From Lacibacter sp. H375 (GTDB lineage Bacteria; Bacteroidota; Bacteroidia; Chitinophagales; Chitinophagaceae): a stretch of DNA of 64,000 nt. The stretch lies in the NCBI RefSeq assembly GCF_037892425.1, contig NZ_JBBKTT010000001.1, forward strand, positions 2,852,001 through 2,916,000, given 5' to 3'. A model generated the notes under the pieces. The model had not been told where the DNA came from. It saw only the letters and a list, made by a program, of their open reading frames with translations, and did not search any database. Numbering within the stretch: position 1 is the stretch's first letter; every line of letters starts with the position of its first letter. Made by a program: the position numbers and the translations under genes. This document shows, piece after piece, positions 17,983 to 26,169 of the stretch.

Positions 17983-18702
17983 ATGACTATACAACTGTTT
18001 ATACCTTGTTTTGTTGATCAGCTTTATCCGGACACAGCCTTTAACATGGTGAAGGTGCTCGAGAAGTTTGGTTGTAATGTTAAGTACAACGCTAATCAAA
18101 CCTGTTGTGGTCAGCCCGCTTTTAATGCAGGTTTCCAGAATGAGTGTAAAGATGTAGCATCAAAATTCATTAAAGATTTTTCCGGAAGCGAATACATTGT
18201 TACACCAAGTGCATCTTGCGCTGGCTTTGTTCGAAATTACTACGGCAAAATATTCGATAACTCATCGATGCATAACGAAGTAAGGGATATGGGGAAGCGT
18301 CTGTACGAATTCAGCGAGTTTCTTACTGATGTGCTGAAGGTTGAAGATGTGGGTGCTAGGCTCGAAGGCAAAGCAACCTATCATGATAGTTGTGCAGCGT
18401 TACGTGAATGTAAGATCAAAGATGGCCCACGTAAGTTGTTGCAAAACGTCCAGGGCTTAGAGCTTGTTGAAATGAATGATGTGGAAACATGCTGTGGTTT
18501 CGGCGGCACCTTTGCAGTAAAGTTTGAACCCATCTCTATTGCAATGGCCGATCAGAAAGTGAACAATGCAATAGCCACCGGTGCTCAATACATGATCTCT
18601 ACTGACATCAGTTGTTTGATGCACCTCGAAGGTTATATCAAACAAAAGGGGCACAATCTCCGAACATTGCACCTTGCTGATGTGTTAGCAAATGGATGGT
18701 GA
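17983..18702 (+). CDS. (Fe-S)-binding protein with two CCG domains (LutA/GlpC-like)
   Basis: 239 residues made of two cysteine-rich CCG repeats: C9...NQTCCGQPAFNAG in the first half and YHDSCAALRE...VETCCGFGGTFAVKF in the second. This is the layout of LutA (YkgE), one of three proteins for L-lactate oxidation, and of the C-terminal domain of GlpC and heterodisulfide reductase HdrB. The LutB and LutC partners are not in this window, so the electron donor or acceptor is unclear. It lies 22 bp after ribH and probably ends that operon. Confidence 0.88.
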   Translation: MTIQLFIPCFVDQLYPDTAFNMVKVLEKFGCNVKYNANQTCCGQPAFNAGFQNECKDVASKFIKDFSGSEYIVTPSASCAGFVRNYYGKIFDNSSMHNEVRDMGKRLYEFSEFLTDVLKVEDVGARLEGKATYHDSCAALRECKIKDGPRKLLQNVQGLELVEMNDVETCCGFGGTFAVKFEPISIAMADQKVNNAIATGAQYMISTDISCLMHLEGYIKQKGHNLRTLHLADVLANGW

Positions 18703-18729
18703 TGCAATTTGAAGATCGGTGATTTGAAG

Positions 18730-18810
18730 ATTTGAAAATTTAAGTTTCACCGACTACATGAGTTGCGTAGATTTCATAATTTCAAATTCTTAATCTTCTA
18801 ATTTTCAAAT
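18730..18810. repeat. AT-rich inverted repeat before the EVE-domain gene
   Basis: ATTTGAAAATT (18730-18740) and its exact complement (18800-18810) flank a 59-nt spacer. Both arms sit within longer runs of degenerate GATTTGAAGATTTGAA / TTCAAATTCTTAATCTTC sequence. It could fold in the leader of the downstream gene or be simple-repeat drift. Confidence 0.5.
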
Positions 18811-18815
18811 TACCT

Positions 18816-19223
18816 ATGGCTCATTGGTTAATCAAATCAGAACCGTTTAAATACAGTTGGGATCAGTTTGTAAAAGACAAACAAACTTTTTGGGATGGCG
18901 TGCGCAACTATGCGGCACGTAATAATCTCCGTGATATGAAGAAGGGAGATGAAGTGTTTTTTTATCATAGTAATGAAGGCTTAGAGATAGTGGGTATTGC
19001 AAAAGTGGTGAAGGAAGCTTACCAGGACCCAACAACAGAGGAAGATGCATGGGTAGTGGTTGATTTTAAACCCGTGCGTAAACTGAAAAAGCCGGTCACA
19101 CTTGCACAAATGAAAACAGATAAACGTTTAGCAAATATGGATCTGTTACGTTTGGGTCGTTTGAGCGTAGGCAAAGTAACAGATGCAGAGTGGGATGTGG
19201 TGTTGGAGTTGGCGGGGGAGTGA
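18816..19223 (+). CDS. EVE domain-containing protein (thymocyte nuclear protein 1-like)
   Basis: 135 residues, the full length of a single EVE domain: starts AHWLIKSEPFKYSWDQF and contains WDGVRNYAARNNLRDMKKGDEVFFYHS, the hallmark of the family, with GIAKVVKEAYQDPT and the WVVVDFKPVRKL strand. EVE belongs to the PUA-like superfamily and is thought to bind modified bases in nucleic acids. The protein is a stand-alone version, common outside defence loci. An AT-rich inverted repeat precedes it. Confidence 0.92.
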   Translation: MAHWLIKSEPFKYSWDQFVKDKQTFWDGVRNYAARNNLRDMKKGDEVFFYHSNEGLEIVGIAKVVKEAYQDPTTEEDAWVVVDFKPVRKLKKPVTLAQMKTDKRLANMDLLRLGRLSVGKVTDAEWDVVLELAGE

Positions 19224-19258
19224 GCTAAGAGTTTAAAGAATTAAAAAGAGTAAAGGAG

Positions 19259-19678
19259 ATGCGAAATCAAATTCTCGACACTGCAAAAGTTTTACCCTTA
19301 CTTTTCTGCGTTTATCTTAATGTTAGTTCGTGGATTCAGCTTAGAAGCATGGGACCTGAATACAGCTTAGCGAATATTCACTACGTCAGCCTTGTTTTTT
19401 TATATGTATCTATTGTCTTGTATTTTATCAAACGAAGGATATTTTTGTTTGTAAGTATTATAACAATTGTTCTTTTGTTATTTGATGTATTGTCTATTAT
19501 GCCAATTCAGTATGCAACCCGGACTGAATTTACCCTAAACTCCTGGTCAATAGAAATAAGATATGTTCAGCCGTATTTTTGGGTTCTTGCTTTTCATGTT
19601 GGTTTAAATTTCAAAGGCTATCGGTCCATGTTTGTTGATTTGAAAAGAATCAATAAGTCGGAAGATACTCTCTCTTGA
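19259..19678 (+). CDS. Small integral membrane protein, function unknown
   Basis: 139 residues with about four hydrophobic segments and no recognisable motif: AKVLPLLFCVYLNVSSWIQL, IHYVSLVFLYVSIVLYFI, IFLFVSIITIVLLLFDVL, VQPYFWVLAFHVGL. Tandem short helices and the SWIQL start resemble transmembrane proteins of the Tmem220 type, but the match is weak. It follows the EVE gene by 35 bp. The A/T content is higher than in neighbouring genes. Confidence 0.6.
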   Translation: MRNQILDTAKVLPLLFCVYLNVSSWIQLRSMGPEYSLANIHYVSLVFLYVSIVLYFIKRRIFLFVSIITIVLLLFDVLSIMPIQYATRTEFTLNSWSIEIRYVQPYFWVLAFHVGLNFKGYRSMFVDLKRINKSEDTLS

Positions 19679-19852
19679 TTTTCTTTAACAAATTTTGAAG
19701 GTTACATTTTACAGTTAGCGGTATCAATCCTTACTATACTATGAATGATACATCAGCAGTTGAATGATTTGCACGCCGGCAAATGAATTCAGCAAGTACT
19801 TCGCTGCTACTGCATCTTGCTTCTCATTTCAAACAATCAAAAACATTTCAAA

Positions 19853-20287
19853 ATGAAAAAGATCATTTTGGCTGTCATTCTACTGGCAGCCGTTGGCGGA
19901 GCTGTGTACTTATTTACGCAACGTAACCGAAACATTGAACCTCTCCCTGAAACTTCTTACAAAGAAACGATCATCGGTGATTGGAAAATTGATTCTATTG
20001 CTTCAAAAGATTCAAACAGTATTGGTTTGTTATTGTTGTCGCTTGATTCAAATTTGACAAACTACACGTTTCGCTTTGCTGCAGATGGCGGTATTACACA
20101 GTTACTGAACGATAGTATTGTGCCGCAGAAAAGTAAGTATGAATGGAAAGACAGTTCGCAGCTTGTCATACTCGAAGGCGATTCAGTAACTGATAAAGAG
20201 TTGATGCATGTAGTTTCACTTACACCTGAGCAACTTAATTTAATGAGTGCCGATAGTGCAGTGATCTATTTTAAGAAAAAGAAATAA
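19853..20287 (+). CDS. Membrane-anchored small protein, function unknown
   Basis: The frame opens at 19817, but ATG 19853 starts a normal signal anchor (KKIILAVILLAAVGGAVYLF). The 144-residue product has a periplasmic part with the pattern IIGDWKIDSI...YTFRFAADGGITQLL...KSKYEWKDSSQLVIL, typical of lipocalin-like beta-barrel proteins of this phylum. No catalytic motif. A terminator follows directly, so it is likely monocistronic. Confidence 0.68.
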   Translation: MKKIILAVILLAAVGGAVYLFTQRNRNIEPLPETSYKETIIGDWKIDSIASKDSNSIGLLLLSLDSNLTNYTFRFAADGGITQLLNDSIVPQKSKYEWKDSSQLVILEGDSVTDKELMHVVSLTPEQLNLMSADSAVIYFKKKK

Positions 20288-20296
20288 ACGATCAAG

Positions 20297-20324
20297 ACCG
20301 GCTGATGATTTTTAATCAGCCGGT
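20297..20324 (+). terminator. Hairpin after the 19853-20287 gene
   Basis: 10-bp perfect stem (ACCGGCTGAT / ATCAGCCGGT), 8-nt loop, then TTATGT. The stem is strong but the T-tract short. Confidence 0.7.
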
Positions 20325-20368
20325 TTATGTATTTAGAACTATTCTGCATCTGAAATAAAAATACTTTT

Positions 20369-21277
20369 ATGAGTAAACTAATCTTTGCAGGAATATCATT
20401 CCTGCTCCTGGCAACATCATGCAAGCATGAGAATGAAAAAGTAAAAGTTCACGATGTGACTCTTGCTAATATTGAAACTGAACGCAGTCTAATGACTGAT
20501 ACCGCTGTTGGGGTCTTTGAACAATCACCCGCAATTCCAGGCCAGGAAAAACCAAAACAACCAACAAAACAACCTTCGCAATTACCCGAAAGCCGACCCG
20601 ATTGGAATAAGAAGATCATTAAAACGGCAACATTAAATGTTGAGGTAAAAGAATATGCAAAGTTCAACCAGGTAGTGCATCTGTCAGCTGAAAAGTTTGG
20701 CGGTTATATTGCTGATGAACAGCAAACAGAAACGGAGTATAAAATTGAAAACACAATTACTATTAAAGTGCCTGTTGATCAGTTTCAATCTGCTGTTAAT
20801 TTTCTTACGAGTGGTGATGGAAAGATCAACGAAAAGAAAATATCTTCTGAAGATGTAACAACACAGGTAGTTGATACTAAATCAAGACTGGAAGCAAAGA
20901 AACAAGTGAGGGTACGTTATCTCGATCTGTTGAAGCAGGCAAAGAATATGGAAGAGATATTGCAGGTACAAACTGAGATCAACGATATACAGGAAGAGAT
21001 TGAAAGTGCCACTGGCAGAATCAACTATTTATCGAATGCTTCGGCAATGAGTACGATTAATCTTACCTATTATCAGGTTGTCAATGCCTCAGCAAAAGAA
21101 ACAGAAACCGTAAGCATTTGGGAGAAAACTAAATATGCTTTTCTCAGCGGTTGGAATCGATTGGTCGAAGTGCTGATCGGGTTGCTTAACATCTGGCCAT
21201 TGGCATTGATCGTGGGTATTGTTGTCTGGACAGTTAAGCGTTCAGTCTTTAAAAAAGCGAAATCGCATCAAGCATGA
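20369..21277 (+). CDS. DUF4349 lipoprotein
   Basis: 302 residues: lipoprotein signal with lipobox ATSC (residues 14-17), a Pro/Lys/Gln-rich linker (55-75), a DUF4349 domain (KKIIKTATLNVEVKEYAKF..., GGYIADEQQTE, TIKVPVDQFQSAVNFL), a coiled coil (about 170-220, EEILQVQTEINDIQEEIESATGRI) and a C-terminal transmembrane helix (about 266-288). Proteins with this layout occur widely but have no settled role; they are thought to sit in the envelope, held at both ends. The gene is monocistronic, flanked by hairpins. Confidence 0.85.
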   Translation: MSKLIFAGISFLLLATSCKHENEKVKVHDVTLANIETERSLMTDTAVGVFEQSPAIPGQEKPKQPTKQPSQLPESRPDWNKKIIKTATLNVEVKEYAKFNQVVHLSAEKFGGYIADEQQTETEYKIENTITIKVPVDQFQSAVNFLTSGDGKINEKKISSEDVTTQVVDTKSRLEAKKQVRVRYLDLLKQAKNMEEILQVQTEINDIQEEIESATGRINYLSNASAMSTINLTYYQVVNASAKETETVSIWEKTKYAFLSGWNRLVEVLIGLLNIWPLALIVGIVVWTVKRSVFKKAKSHQA

Positions 21278-21282
21278 TTTGA

Positions 21283-21320
21283 AGCGAACATGTGAGTGAA
21301 CTTGTACTCAAATGTTCGCT
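21283..21320. terminator. Bidirectional hairpin between DUF4349 gene and aat
   Basis: 9-bp perfect stem (AGCGAACAT / ATGTTCGCT) lies between two convergent genes and overlaps the last codons of aat. T-runs on both sides are poor, so it may be only partly active. Confidence 0.6.
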
Positions 21321-21952
21321 TTCACAATTTTCATAAAATCGACTCTTGGAATCATCCGTGCACCTAAACTTTCAAGATGTGGTGTGTAGATCTGGCAATC
21401 GATCAGTACAATGCCTTCTTTCTGTAATTGCTGAACAAAAGAGATGAATGCATACTTACTTGCATTCGGAACTTTGCTGAACATGCTTTCACCAAAAAAA
21501 ATATTACCAAGCCGAATACCATACAAGCCGCCAACCAATTCATTGTTCTGCCAGGCTTCAGCACTAACGGCTTTGCCCAGCTGGTGCAAATGAGTATAAG
21601 CCTGTTCAATTTCTGTGGTAATCCATGTGCCTTCTTTCAGCTTTCTTGTTTGCGCACAGAGATGAATAACGTCGGCAAATGCTTTGTTGGTAGTAACTGT
21701 AAACGCATTGCGTTTAAATAACTGTCTCATGCTTTTACTGATGTATAATTCATCAGGAAATAAAACACATCGGGGATCAGGGCACCACCACAGAGGCGGT
21801 TCGTCGTCGTTATACCAAGGGAAAATGCCACTGCGGTAGGCAAGCAGCAAACGTTCAGTGCTTAAATCGCCACCAATAGCAACTAAACCATCAGCTGCTG
21901 CTTTTTCAACAGGTGGGAACCAAAGCTTGTCAGTTAAAACCGTAAGTGGCAT
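21308..21952 (-). CDS. aat: Leucyl/phenylalanyl-tRNA--protein transferase
   Basis: 214 residues with the family's conserved order: FPPVEKAAADGLVAIGGDLS, YRSGIFPWYNDDEPPLWWCPDPRCVLFP, the GIRLGNIFFGESMFSKVPNASKYAF acyl-tRNA-binding core, and IDCQIYTPHLESLGA. It transfers Leu or Phe from tRNA to proteins with N-terminal Lys or Arg, making primary N-degrons. The gene lies 35 bp downstream of clpS in the same orientation, pairing degron writer and reader in one transcript. Confidence 0.97.
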   Translation of the reverse strand: MPLTVLTDKLWFPPVEKAAADGLVAIGGDLSTERLLLAYRSGIFPWYNDDEPPLWWCPDPRCVLFPDELYISKSMRQLFKRNAFTVTTNKAFADVIHLCAQTRKLKEGTWITTEIEQAYTHLHQLGKAVSAEAWQNNELVGGLYGIRLGNIFFGESMFSKVPNASKYAFISFVQQLQKEGIVLIDCQIYTPHLESLGARMIPRVDFMKIVKANI

Positions 21953-21987
21953 GTGTAAAATAAAGGTATCGGAATGTAAACAGCAAA

Positions 21988-22281
21988 TCAGGCAATTACT
22001 TCAACAGTGGCACCAATGCCACGTTCAGTAATTGCATCGCATAAAGGTTTCAGATCGTCGTATGATCCGTTCTTCACTGCATATTTTCCTTTGCTGTGTA
22101 TAAGCCAGGCACATTGCTCTGCCTGCTCCGGTGCGTGATCGCAAATGTCAATTAATGTTTCAATCACCCATTCAAATGTATTCACCTCATCATTCCACAT
22201 AATAAGATGACAGGGCTCTTCCAGATCAGTAAGAACATCTGTTTCAATTAACTCTTTTGTATGTGTGGATAAGTTTGGCAT
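21988..22281 (-). CDS. clpS: ClpS, N-degron adaptor of ClpAP/ClpCP
   Basis: The frame is open from 22326, but ATG 22281 is preferred: it gives the usual short adaptor (97 residues), and a promoter (-33 TTG and -7 TAATTTTG) lies just upstream, inside any longer reading. Conserved parts: PCHLIMWNDEVNTFEWVIETL (the N-degron pocket with the N-D pair), and a C-terminal strand GIGATVEVI. ClpS binds N-terminal Leu, Phe, Tyr or Trp and hands the protein to Clp protease. aat follows by 35 bp. ClpB, not the ClpS partner, is 9 kb away. Confidence 0.94.
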   Translation of the reverse strand: MPNLSTHTKELIETDVLTDLEEPCHLIMWNDEVNTFEWVIETLIDICDHAPEQAEQCAWLIHSKGKYAVKNGSYDDLKPLCDAITERGIGATVEVIA

Positions 22282-22287
22282 CTGCTG

Positions 22288-22317
22288 CAAAATTAACCAT
22301 AGAAAAGAAAAAAACAA
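22288..22317 (-). promoter_or_regulatory. Promoter of clpS-aat, close to the start codon
   Basis: On the minus strand a TTG (22315-22317), 19-nt spacer and TAATTTTG (22288-22295) match the Bacteroidota sigma-ABfr-type promoter. The last G is only 6 nt from the clpS ATG at 22281, so the mRNA would have almost no leader. Confidence 0.72.
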
Positions 22318-22389
22318 TTTCTTCATTTTAGGAAAGCAACTTTAGTGGTATAATACTTGTCATTGTTGAGTCGAAGTGCCGGAAATCAA

Positions 22390-24396
22390 ATGAAATTCAG
22401 ACTACTGCCTAAAAAGAAAGCCGAAGAACCAGCCGAACAGGGGCAGGCCATTGTGCTTTCCATTAACAGTAACAATCGTGGGCTCGATTTTCTGGCTGAA
22501 ATCTTCCAAAAGATACGTCCGGCTGATGTAACTGATAAGGAAGCAGCTGAGTTGAAATTCAAAGCATTCTTGTTTCAACTGCAGGAAGACCGGTCATTAC
22601 TTTTTTCTTTAAGGAAAGCCCTGTTATCTCAATTTGCTAATAGTGATCTTACCACTGCACTTACTGAAAGTGGTTTGCTGAGTTCAAGAGGATTTATCCA
22701 GGAACTTGGTTCAAAGCTCAAGCACAAAATTATTCCGGCTTTACTGGAGCCTGCTGATTTTCTTTTTGTGATCGAACGTCTCTTTTACAAAAAGAATGAT
22801 TATGTATGGATCGAAAAGATCGATACTGATTTATGGAAATCTTTTTTCGGCAGGATTGGGATTGAAGTGAATCTGAACGAGCCTGCATTGAATAATCAGT
22901 TGCTGCAATCAATGCAAACCCTATCGTACAGGTTGGCCATGATGGGGCTTGAAAAAGAAATTACCCGATTGCATGATGCCAGAAACGATGCCGTGTTCCC
23001 TTTCCTTGAGCAAAACCGTTTGGTGAATATGTTGCTGGAGAGAAAGAAAAATACACACAACATACAGGATGAAAAAGTTATTGCAGCAGGTATTTATGAA
23101 GCCCTGCATAACTGTTTACAAAGTGTAAGATATATTAAAGAGCAACGTAAGAGTGTTGGTACAAGTTTAGCGGAAACATTTTTGCTCACCCGTATGGAGC
23201 AGCATGTGGAACGCATTCTTTTAATTCTAGATGCAGTTGATAATGACAAACGTTTCGATATAGAGCGATTCATTACCTATTTCATTACCGTAGTGCGCAA
23301 CCAAAACAGGAAAAACAGTATAAGTGAATTCCTGTCGCAGAATGTTGGGTTATTGGCCTACCAGATATCGGAACATGGTGGAAGGAGAGGAGAAACGTTC
23401 ATCACCAAAACAAGAAAAGAATTTAATCTTCTTTTTCTTAGCGCAATGGGTGGCGGTTTTATTATTTCGTTTATTGCGATTTTCAAAAACCTATTGGGCA
23501 AAGTAACACTCGCACCCTTCTGGCAAGGTGTGGCCTATAGTACGAATTACAGTATCGGTTTTTTATTAATTCAATCCACAGGTTCAACATTGGCTACCAA
23601 GCAACCTGCATTCACTGCATCAGCTGTTGCAAGTTCCCTCGATAGTTCAAAGTTGAAAGGACGGCCTGATCTTGATAATCTTGCAGTAACTGTGTCGCAG
23701 GTATCAAGAAGTCAGTTGGCATCTTTTGCAGGTAACCTGCTTGTTGTTTTCCCGATGACCTATTTATTGGCGATGTTGTTTTTCGAAATCACAGGTTCTA
23801 AGATCGCTGCAGGCGAACAAGCATTGGCATTGCTGCAGGCACAACATCCTTTTCAAACACTGGCATTGTTATTTGCCTGTTTCACGGGCTTCTTTTTATT
23901 CCTGAGTGGATTGATTGCAGGTTGGGTAGAAAATTATGTAGTGTATGCACAACTGCCGCAACGAATAAGGCTGCATCCGGTATTGCATCATTCACTTGGT
24001 AAGAAGCAATTGAACTGGCTGGTGAATCTTGTTCAGAACAAACTGGGATCAATAGCGGGTAGTGTTTCGCTGGGTTTTTTCCTGGGCATGGCGGCGTTTA
24101 TTGGAAAGATGTTCGGTATTCCCTTCGATATCAGACATATCACCATTTCTGCAGGTAATACAGCTATTGGCTTCTTTGGATTGGAAGGGCCGATTGATTA
24201 TCGTTATCTCGGCACCATTCTGCTTGGCGTAAGCTTAATTGGTTTTCTGAACTTTTTTGTAAGCTTCGGTTTTGCATTTTTTGTGGCGGTAAAGTCAAGA
24301 GGCATTAAGTTGAGAGACTATCCTGAGTTTCTTGGAATATTGTGGCGCTATCTGCTAAAACGCCCTTTGGATTTCTTTATGCCGCTAAAAAAATAA
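22390..24396 (+). CDS. Gcr-like 'site-specific recombinase' family membrane protein
   Basis: The frame opens with a TTG at 22357; ATG 22390 (KFRLLPKKKAEEPAEQ) is the likelier start, giving 668 residues. The sequence matches the family annotated site-specific recombinase after gonococcal gcr: a helical N-terminal half with NRKNSISEFLSQNVGLLAYQISEHGGRRGETFIT, then about seven hydrophobic segments (MGGGFIISFIAIFKNLL, GVAYSTNYSIGFLLIQ, LLVVFPMTYLLAMLFF, LFACFTGFFLFLSGLIAGWV and later). The membrane topology and lack of any Ser/Tyr recombinase catalytic motif argue against recombination; a membrane function is more plausible. It is divergent from clpS and ends just before the tRNA gene. Confidence 0.83.
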   Translation: MKFRLLPKKKAEEPAEQGQAIVLSINSNNRGLDFLAEIFQKIRPADVTDKEAAELKFKAFLFQLQEDRSLLFSLRKALLSQFANSDLTTALTESGLLSSRGFIQELGSKLKHKIIPALLEPADFLFVIERLFYKKNDYVWIEKIDTDLWKSFFGRIGIEVNLNEPALNNQLLQSMQTLSYRLAMMGLEKEITRLHDARNDAVFPFLEQNRLVNMLLERKKNTHNIQDEKVIAAGIYEALHNCLQSVRYIKEQRKSVGTSLAETFLLTRMEQHVERILLILDAVDNDKRFDIERFITYFITVVRNQNRKNSISEFLSQNVGLLAYQISEHGGRRGETFITKTRKEFNLLFLSAMGGGFIISFIAIFKNLLGKVTLAPFWQGVAYSTNYSIGFLLIQSTGSTLATKQPAFTASAVASSLDSSKLKGRPDLDNLAVTVSQVSRSQLASFAGNLLVVFPMTYLLAMLFFEITGSKIAAGEQALALLQAQHPFQTLALLFACFTGFFLFLSGLIAGWVENYVVYAQLPQRIRLHPVLHHSLGKKQLNWLVNLVQNKLGSIAGSVSLGFFLGMAAFIGKMFGIPFDIRHITISAGNTAIGFFGLEGPIDYRYLGTILLGVSLIGFLNFFVSFGFAFFVAVKSRGIKLRDYPEFLGILWRYLLKRPLDFFMPLKK

Positions 24397-24420
24397 TCTT
24401 CAAATATTTTTTTAGATTTT

Positions 24421-24451
24421 TTTGTCTGAATAAGTCATCCCCTTATCTTTG
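24421..24451 (+). promoter_or_regulatory. Promoter of tRNA-Val
   Basis: TTTG (24421-24424), 19-nt spacer, TATCTTTG (24444-24451): a full match to the Bacteroidota -33/-7 consensus, 12 nt before the mature tRNA 5' end. Confidence 0.88.
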
Positions 24452-24463
24452 CACTCCCCAAAC

Positions 24464-24538
24464 GGGAGCATAGCTCAGTTGGTTCAGAGCATCTGCCTTA
24501 CAAGCAGAGGGTCCGCGGTTCGAGCCCGTGTGCTCCCA
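24464..24538 (+). tRNA. trnV: tRNA-Val (anticodon TAC)
   Basis: 75-nt cloverleaf. The acceptor GGGAGCA pairs with TGCTCCC (24531-24537), followed by discriminator A. The D-arm is in AGCTCAGTTGGTTCAGAGC; the anticodon arm has stem CTGC/GCAG and loop CTTACAA with anticodon TAC (Val, GTA codons). The T-arm is CGCGGTTCGAGCCCGTG. The CCA end is not fully encoded (CACAG follows). Confidence 0.97.
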
Positions 24539-24541
24539 CAG

Positions 24542-24571
24542 AAAAAACCTCCGAAATTTCGGAGGTTTTTT
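24542..24571 (+). terminator. Terminator of tRNA-Val
   Basis: 15-bp perfect inverted repeat (AACCTCCGAAA / TTTCGGAGGTT core) with a T7 run, starting 4 nt after the tRNA. The A-tract on the 5' side makes it symmetrical, so it can also stop transcription from the minus side. Confidence 0.93.
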
Positions 24572-24609
24572 TATGCGTATACCTAATGATTGGTGGATAT
24601 AGATTCTCA

Positions 24610-25719
24610 TCAATTCACATCCTTTCCTTCTTTCAGTTTATTGATCATCGTCTGCACATTATTTTTATTAGGTTGATCAGGTGCTAATGGCAAAGCCAGG
24701 TTTGCATACTTCAATGCATTTTTGAAATCAGCGTTAGCAGAATAACCTCTCACCAAACCCATCAATGTAGTAAACTGGTTAGGATTCTTATCATGATTTT
24801 GTTTGAACACTTCCAATGCTTCTTTTGATTTCTTCAACTGCAATAATTGACGGCCGTATTGATGCAAATCCTGCATGTTGCCAAAGGTCATTGCCTGTTT
24901 CATCACAGCGGTGGCATCATTTGCACGACCAAGCTTTTCCAATAGCTGAGCTTTTACTGCCCATGCTCCAAATACACGATCACCCCCAAAGCCACGGCTT
25001 GTTGCGGAGTCGGCCCATAGTAATGCTTCTTCTAAATTCGTATTGCGTTGCAAACACCAGCTTGCTGCCTGGTTCCAGCTTTGCCAGATAAATCCTTTCT
25101 CGGTACGTAACTCACGTCTGAAAGATGCGATCTGCTCTTTTACATAATCTGTTTCAATACGAAAAGGGAACATGAGTTTTTCCCATTGTAAGGCAACGGT
25201 AGCACCAGTTTCACTCTCATTCATGAATTCATATTTCAACCATTCAACTGATTTGTCAAGTGCAACTGCTTTTACCGGAACACGTAATGCATCTTCCTTG
25301 GCATCATAATAATAATGCCCCCATGAAGTAGAGTTGTTCGATAAGATCAAGGTTGATCCGTTTGGATCATACGAAAGAAATAAACCATACCTGCCGGCCT
25401 TCACTGGTTTGCCTTCCACTGTAACATCGGTGCTGAATTCGATGGTTGTATTTTCATTGGCACCTGCACGCCATGGAGCAGATTTGCTGCTGCCAAAACC
25501 GGGATCGGTAAAACCAACGGGAACAAGTTCGCCCCATACTTTTCCTTCACGACCCTTCACTGCCGGACGATCATAACGAATGGTTACATCAGTTAAACCA
25601 ATACGTTCACTTACCGATGCTTTTTTATTGCCGCCACTTGGAGCAACAGTCAACGGAATTTGAGCAAAGGAAGAAAGGCAGAGTGCGCTGCTGAATAACA
25701 GTAAACATAATTTTTTCAT
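24610..25719 (-). CDS. Secreted DUF2911 protein with TPR-like C-terminus
   Basis: 369 residues; signal peptide 1-19 (ending SFAQ). DUF2911 domain at about 30-185 (ASVSERIGLTDVTIRYDRPAVKGREGKVWGELVP, APWRAGANENTTIEFSTDV, GRYGLFL), followed by helical TPR-like repeats (about 230-365: WAVKAQLLEKLGRANDATAVMKQA, YGRQLLQLKKSKEALEVF, GLVRGYSANADFKNALKYANLAL). Periplasmic or outer-membrane-associated; the function of DUF2911 is unknown. Monocistronic as far as can be seen. Confidence 0.88.
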   Translation of the reverse strand: MKKLCLLLFSSALCLSSFAQIPLTVAPSGGNKKASVSERIGLTDVTIRYDRPAVKGREGKVWGELVPVGFTDPGFGSSKSAPWRAGANENTTIEFSTDVTVEGKPVKAGRYGLFLSYDPNGSTLILSNNSTSWGHYYYDAKEDALRVPVKAVALDKSVEWLKYEFMNESETGATVALQWEKLMFPFRIETDYVKEQIASFRRELRTEKGFIWQSWNQAASWCLQRNTNLEEALLWADSATSRGFGGDRVFGAWAVKAQLLEKLGRANDATAVMKQAMTFGNMQDLHQYGRQLLQLKKSKEALEVFKQNHDKNPNQFTTLMGLVRGYSANADFKNALKYANLALPLAPDQPNKNNVQTMINKLKEGKDVN

Positions 25720-25908
25720 GAATGATAAGTTTTAAGCTTGTAATCTAATGAAGGGGTAAGTTATACTTCAGTTGATTATGATTAATGAAGATAGCAATGG
25801 ATAGGCGGAGTATTTTCTTTGTTTACAAGATCCGGGAACGGCAGTTTATTACAATTCTTTGAAGTGCCGACCGTTGCTAAAATAGGGGGGGATGCTATTT
25901 TGGGTTCG

Positions 25909-26142
25909 TTATGTTTTGTCAATAGATCGGTCCTGATAACCCCAGTGTTCATTATCCTTAAGGTCCTTGCCATTATAGTGCCCATAACGGAGTATGCTGT
26001 ATGCAAGCGTTAGCACAAGGAAAGGAGAAAGGAAAAACATGATCATTGTTACATTCGGCAAAATGTTCAGTTGCAGCATTACAACATATGCAACCAGATA
26101 ACTTGTAGCAAGTGCAGCCAATGTATAAGGACGCTTCAACAT
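25909..26142 (-). CDS. Small two-helix membrane protein, function unknown
   Basis: 77 residues with two hydrophobic helices (YTLAALATSYLVAYVVMLQLNI and MIMFFLSPFLVLTLAYSILRYG) and a polar C-terminus (KDLKDNEHWGYQDRS). It is 27 bp downstream of the MBL-fold hydrolase and in the same direction, so probably cotranscribed. No motif recognised. Confidence 0.6.
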   Translation of the reverse strand: MLKRPYTLAALATSYLVAYVVMLQLNILPNVTMIMFFLSPFLVLTLAYSILRYGHYNGKDLKDNEHWGYQDRSIDKT

Positions 26143-26169
26143 GTCTGTTTGTTTAGTTGTACGTAATCG

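Noticed and set aside
22357-24396. Mobile element from the 'site-specific recombinase' match
   Set aside because: No inverted repeats, attachment site duplication or other mobility genes around it, although a tRNA gene follows. The protein has no recombinase catalytic residues.
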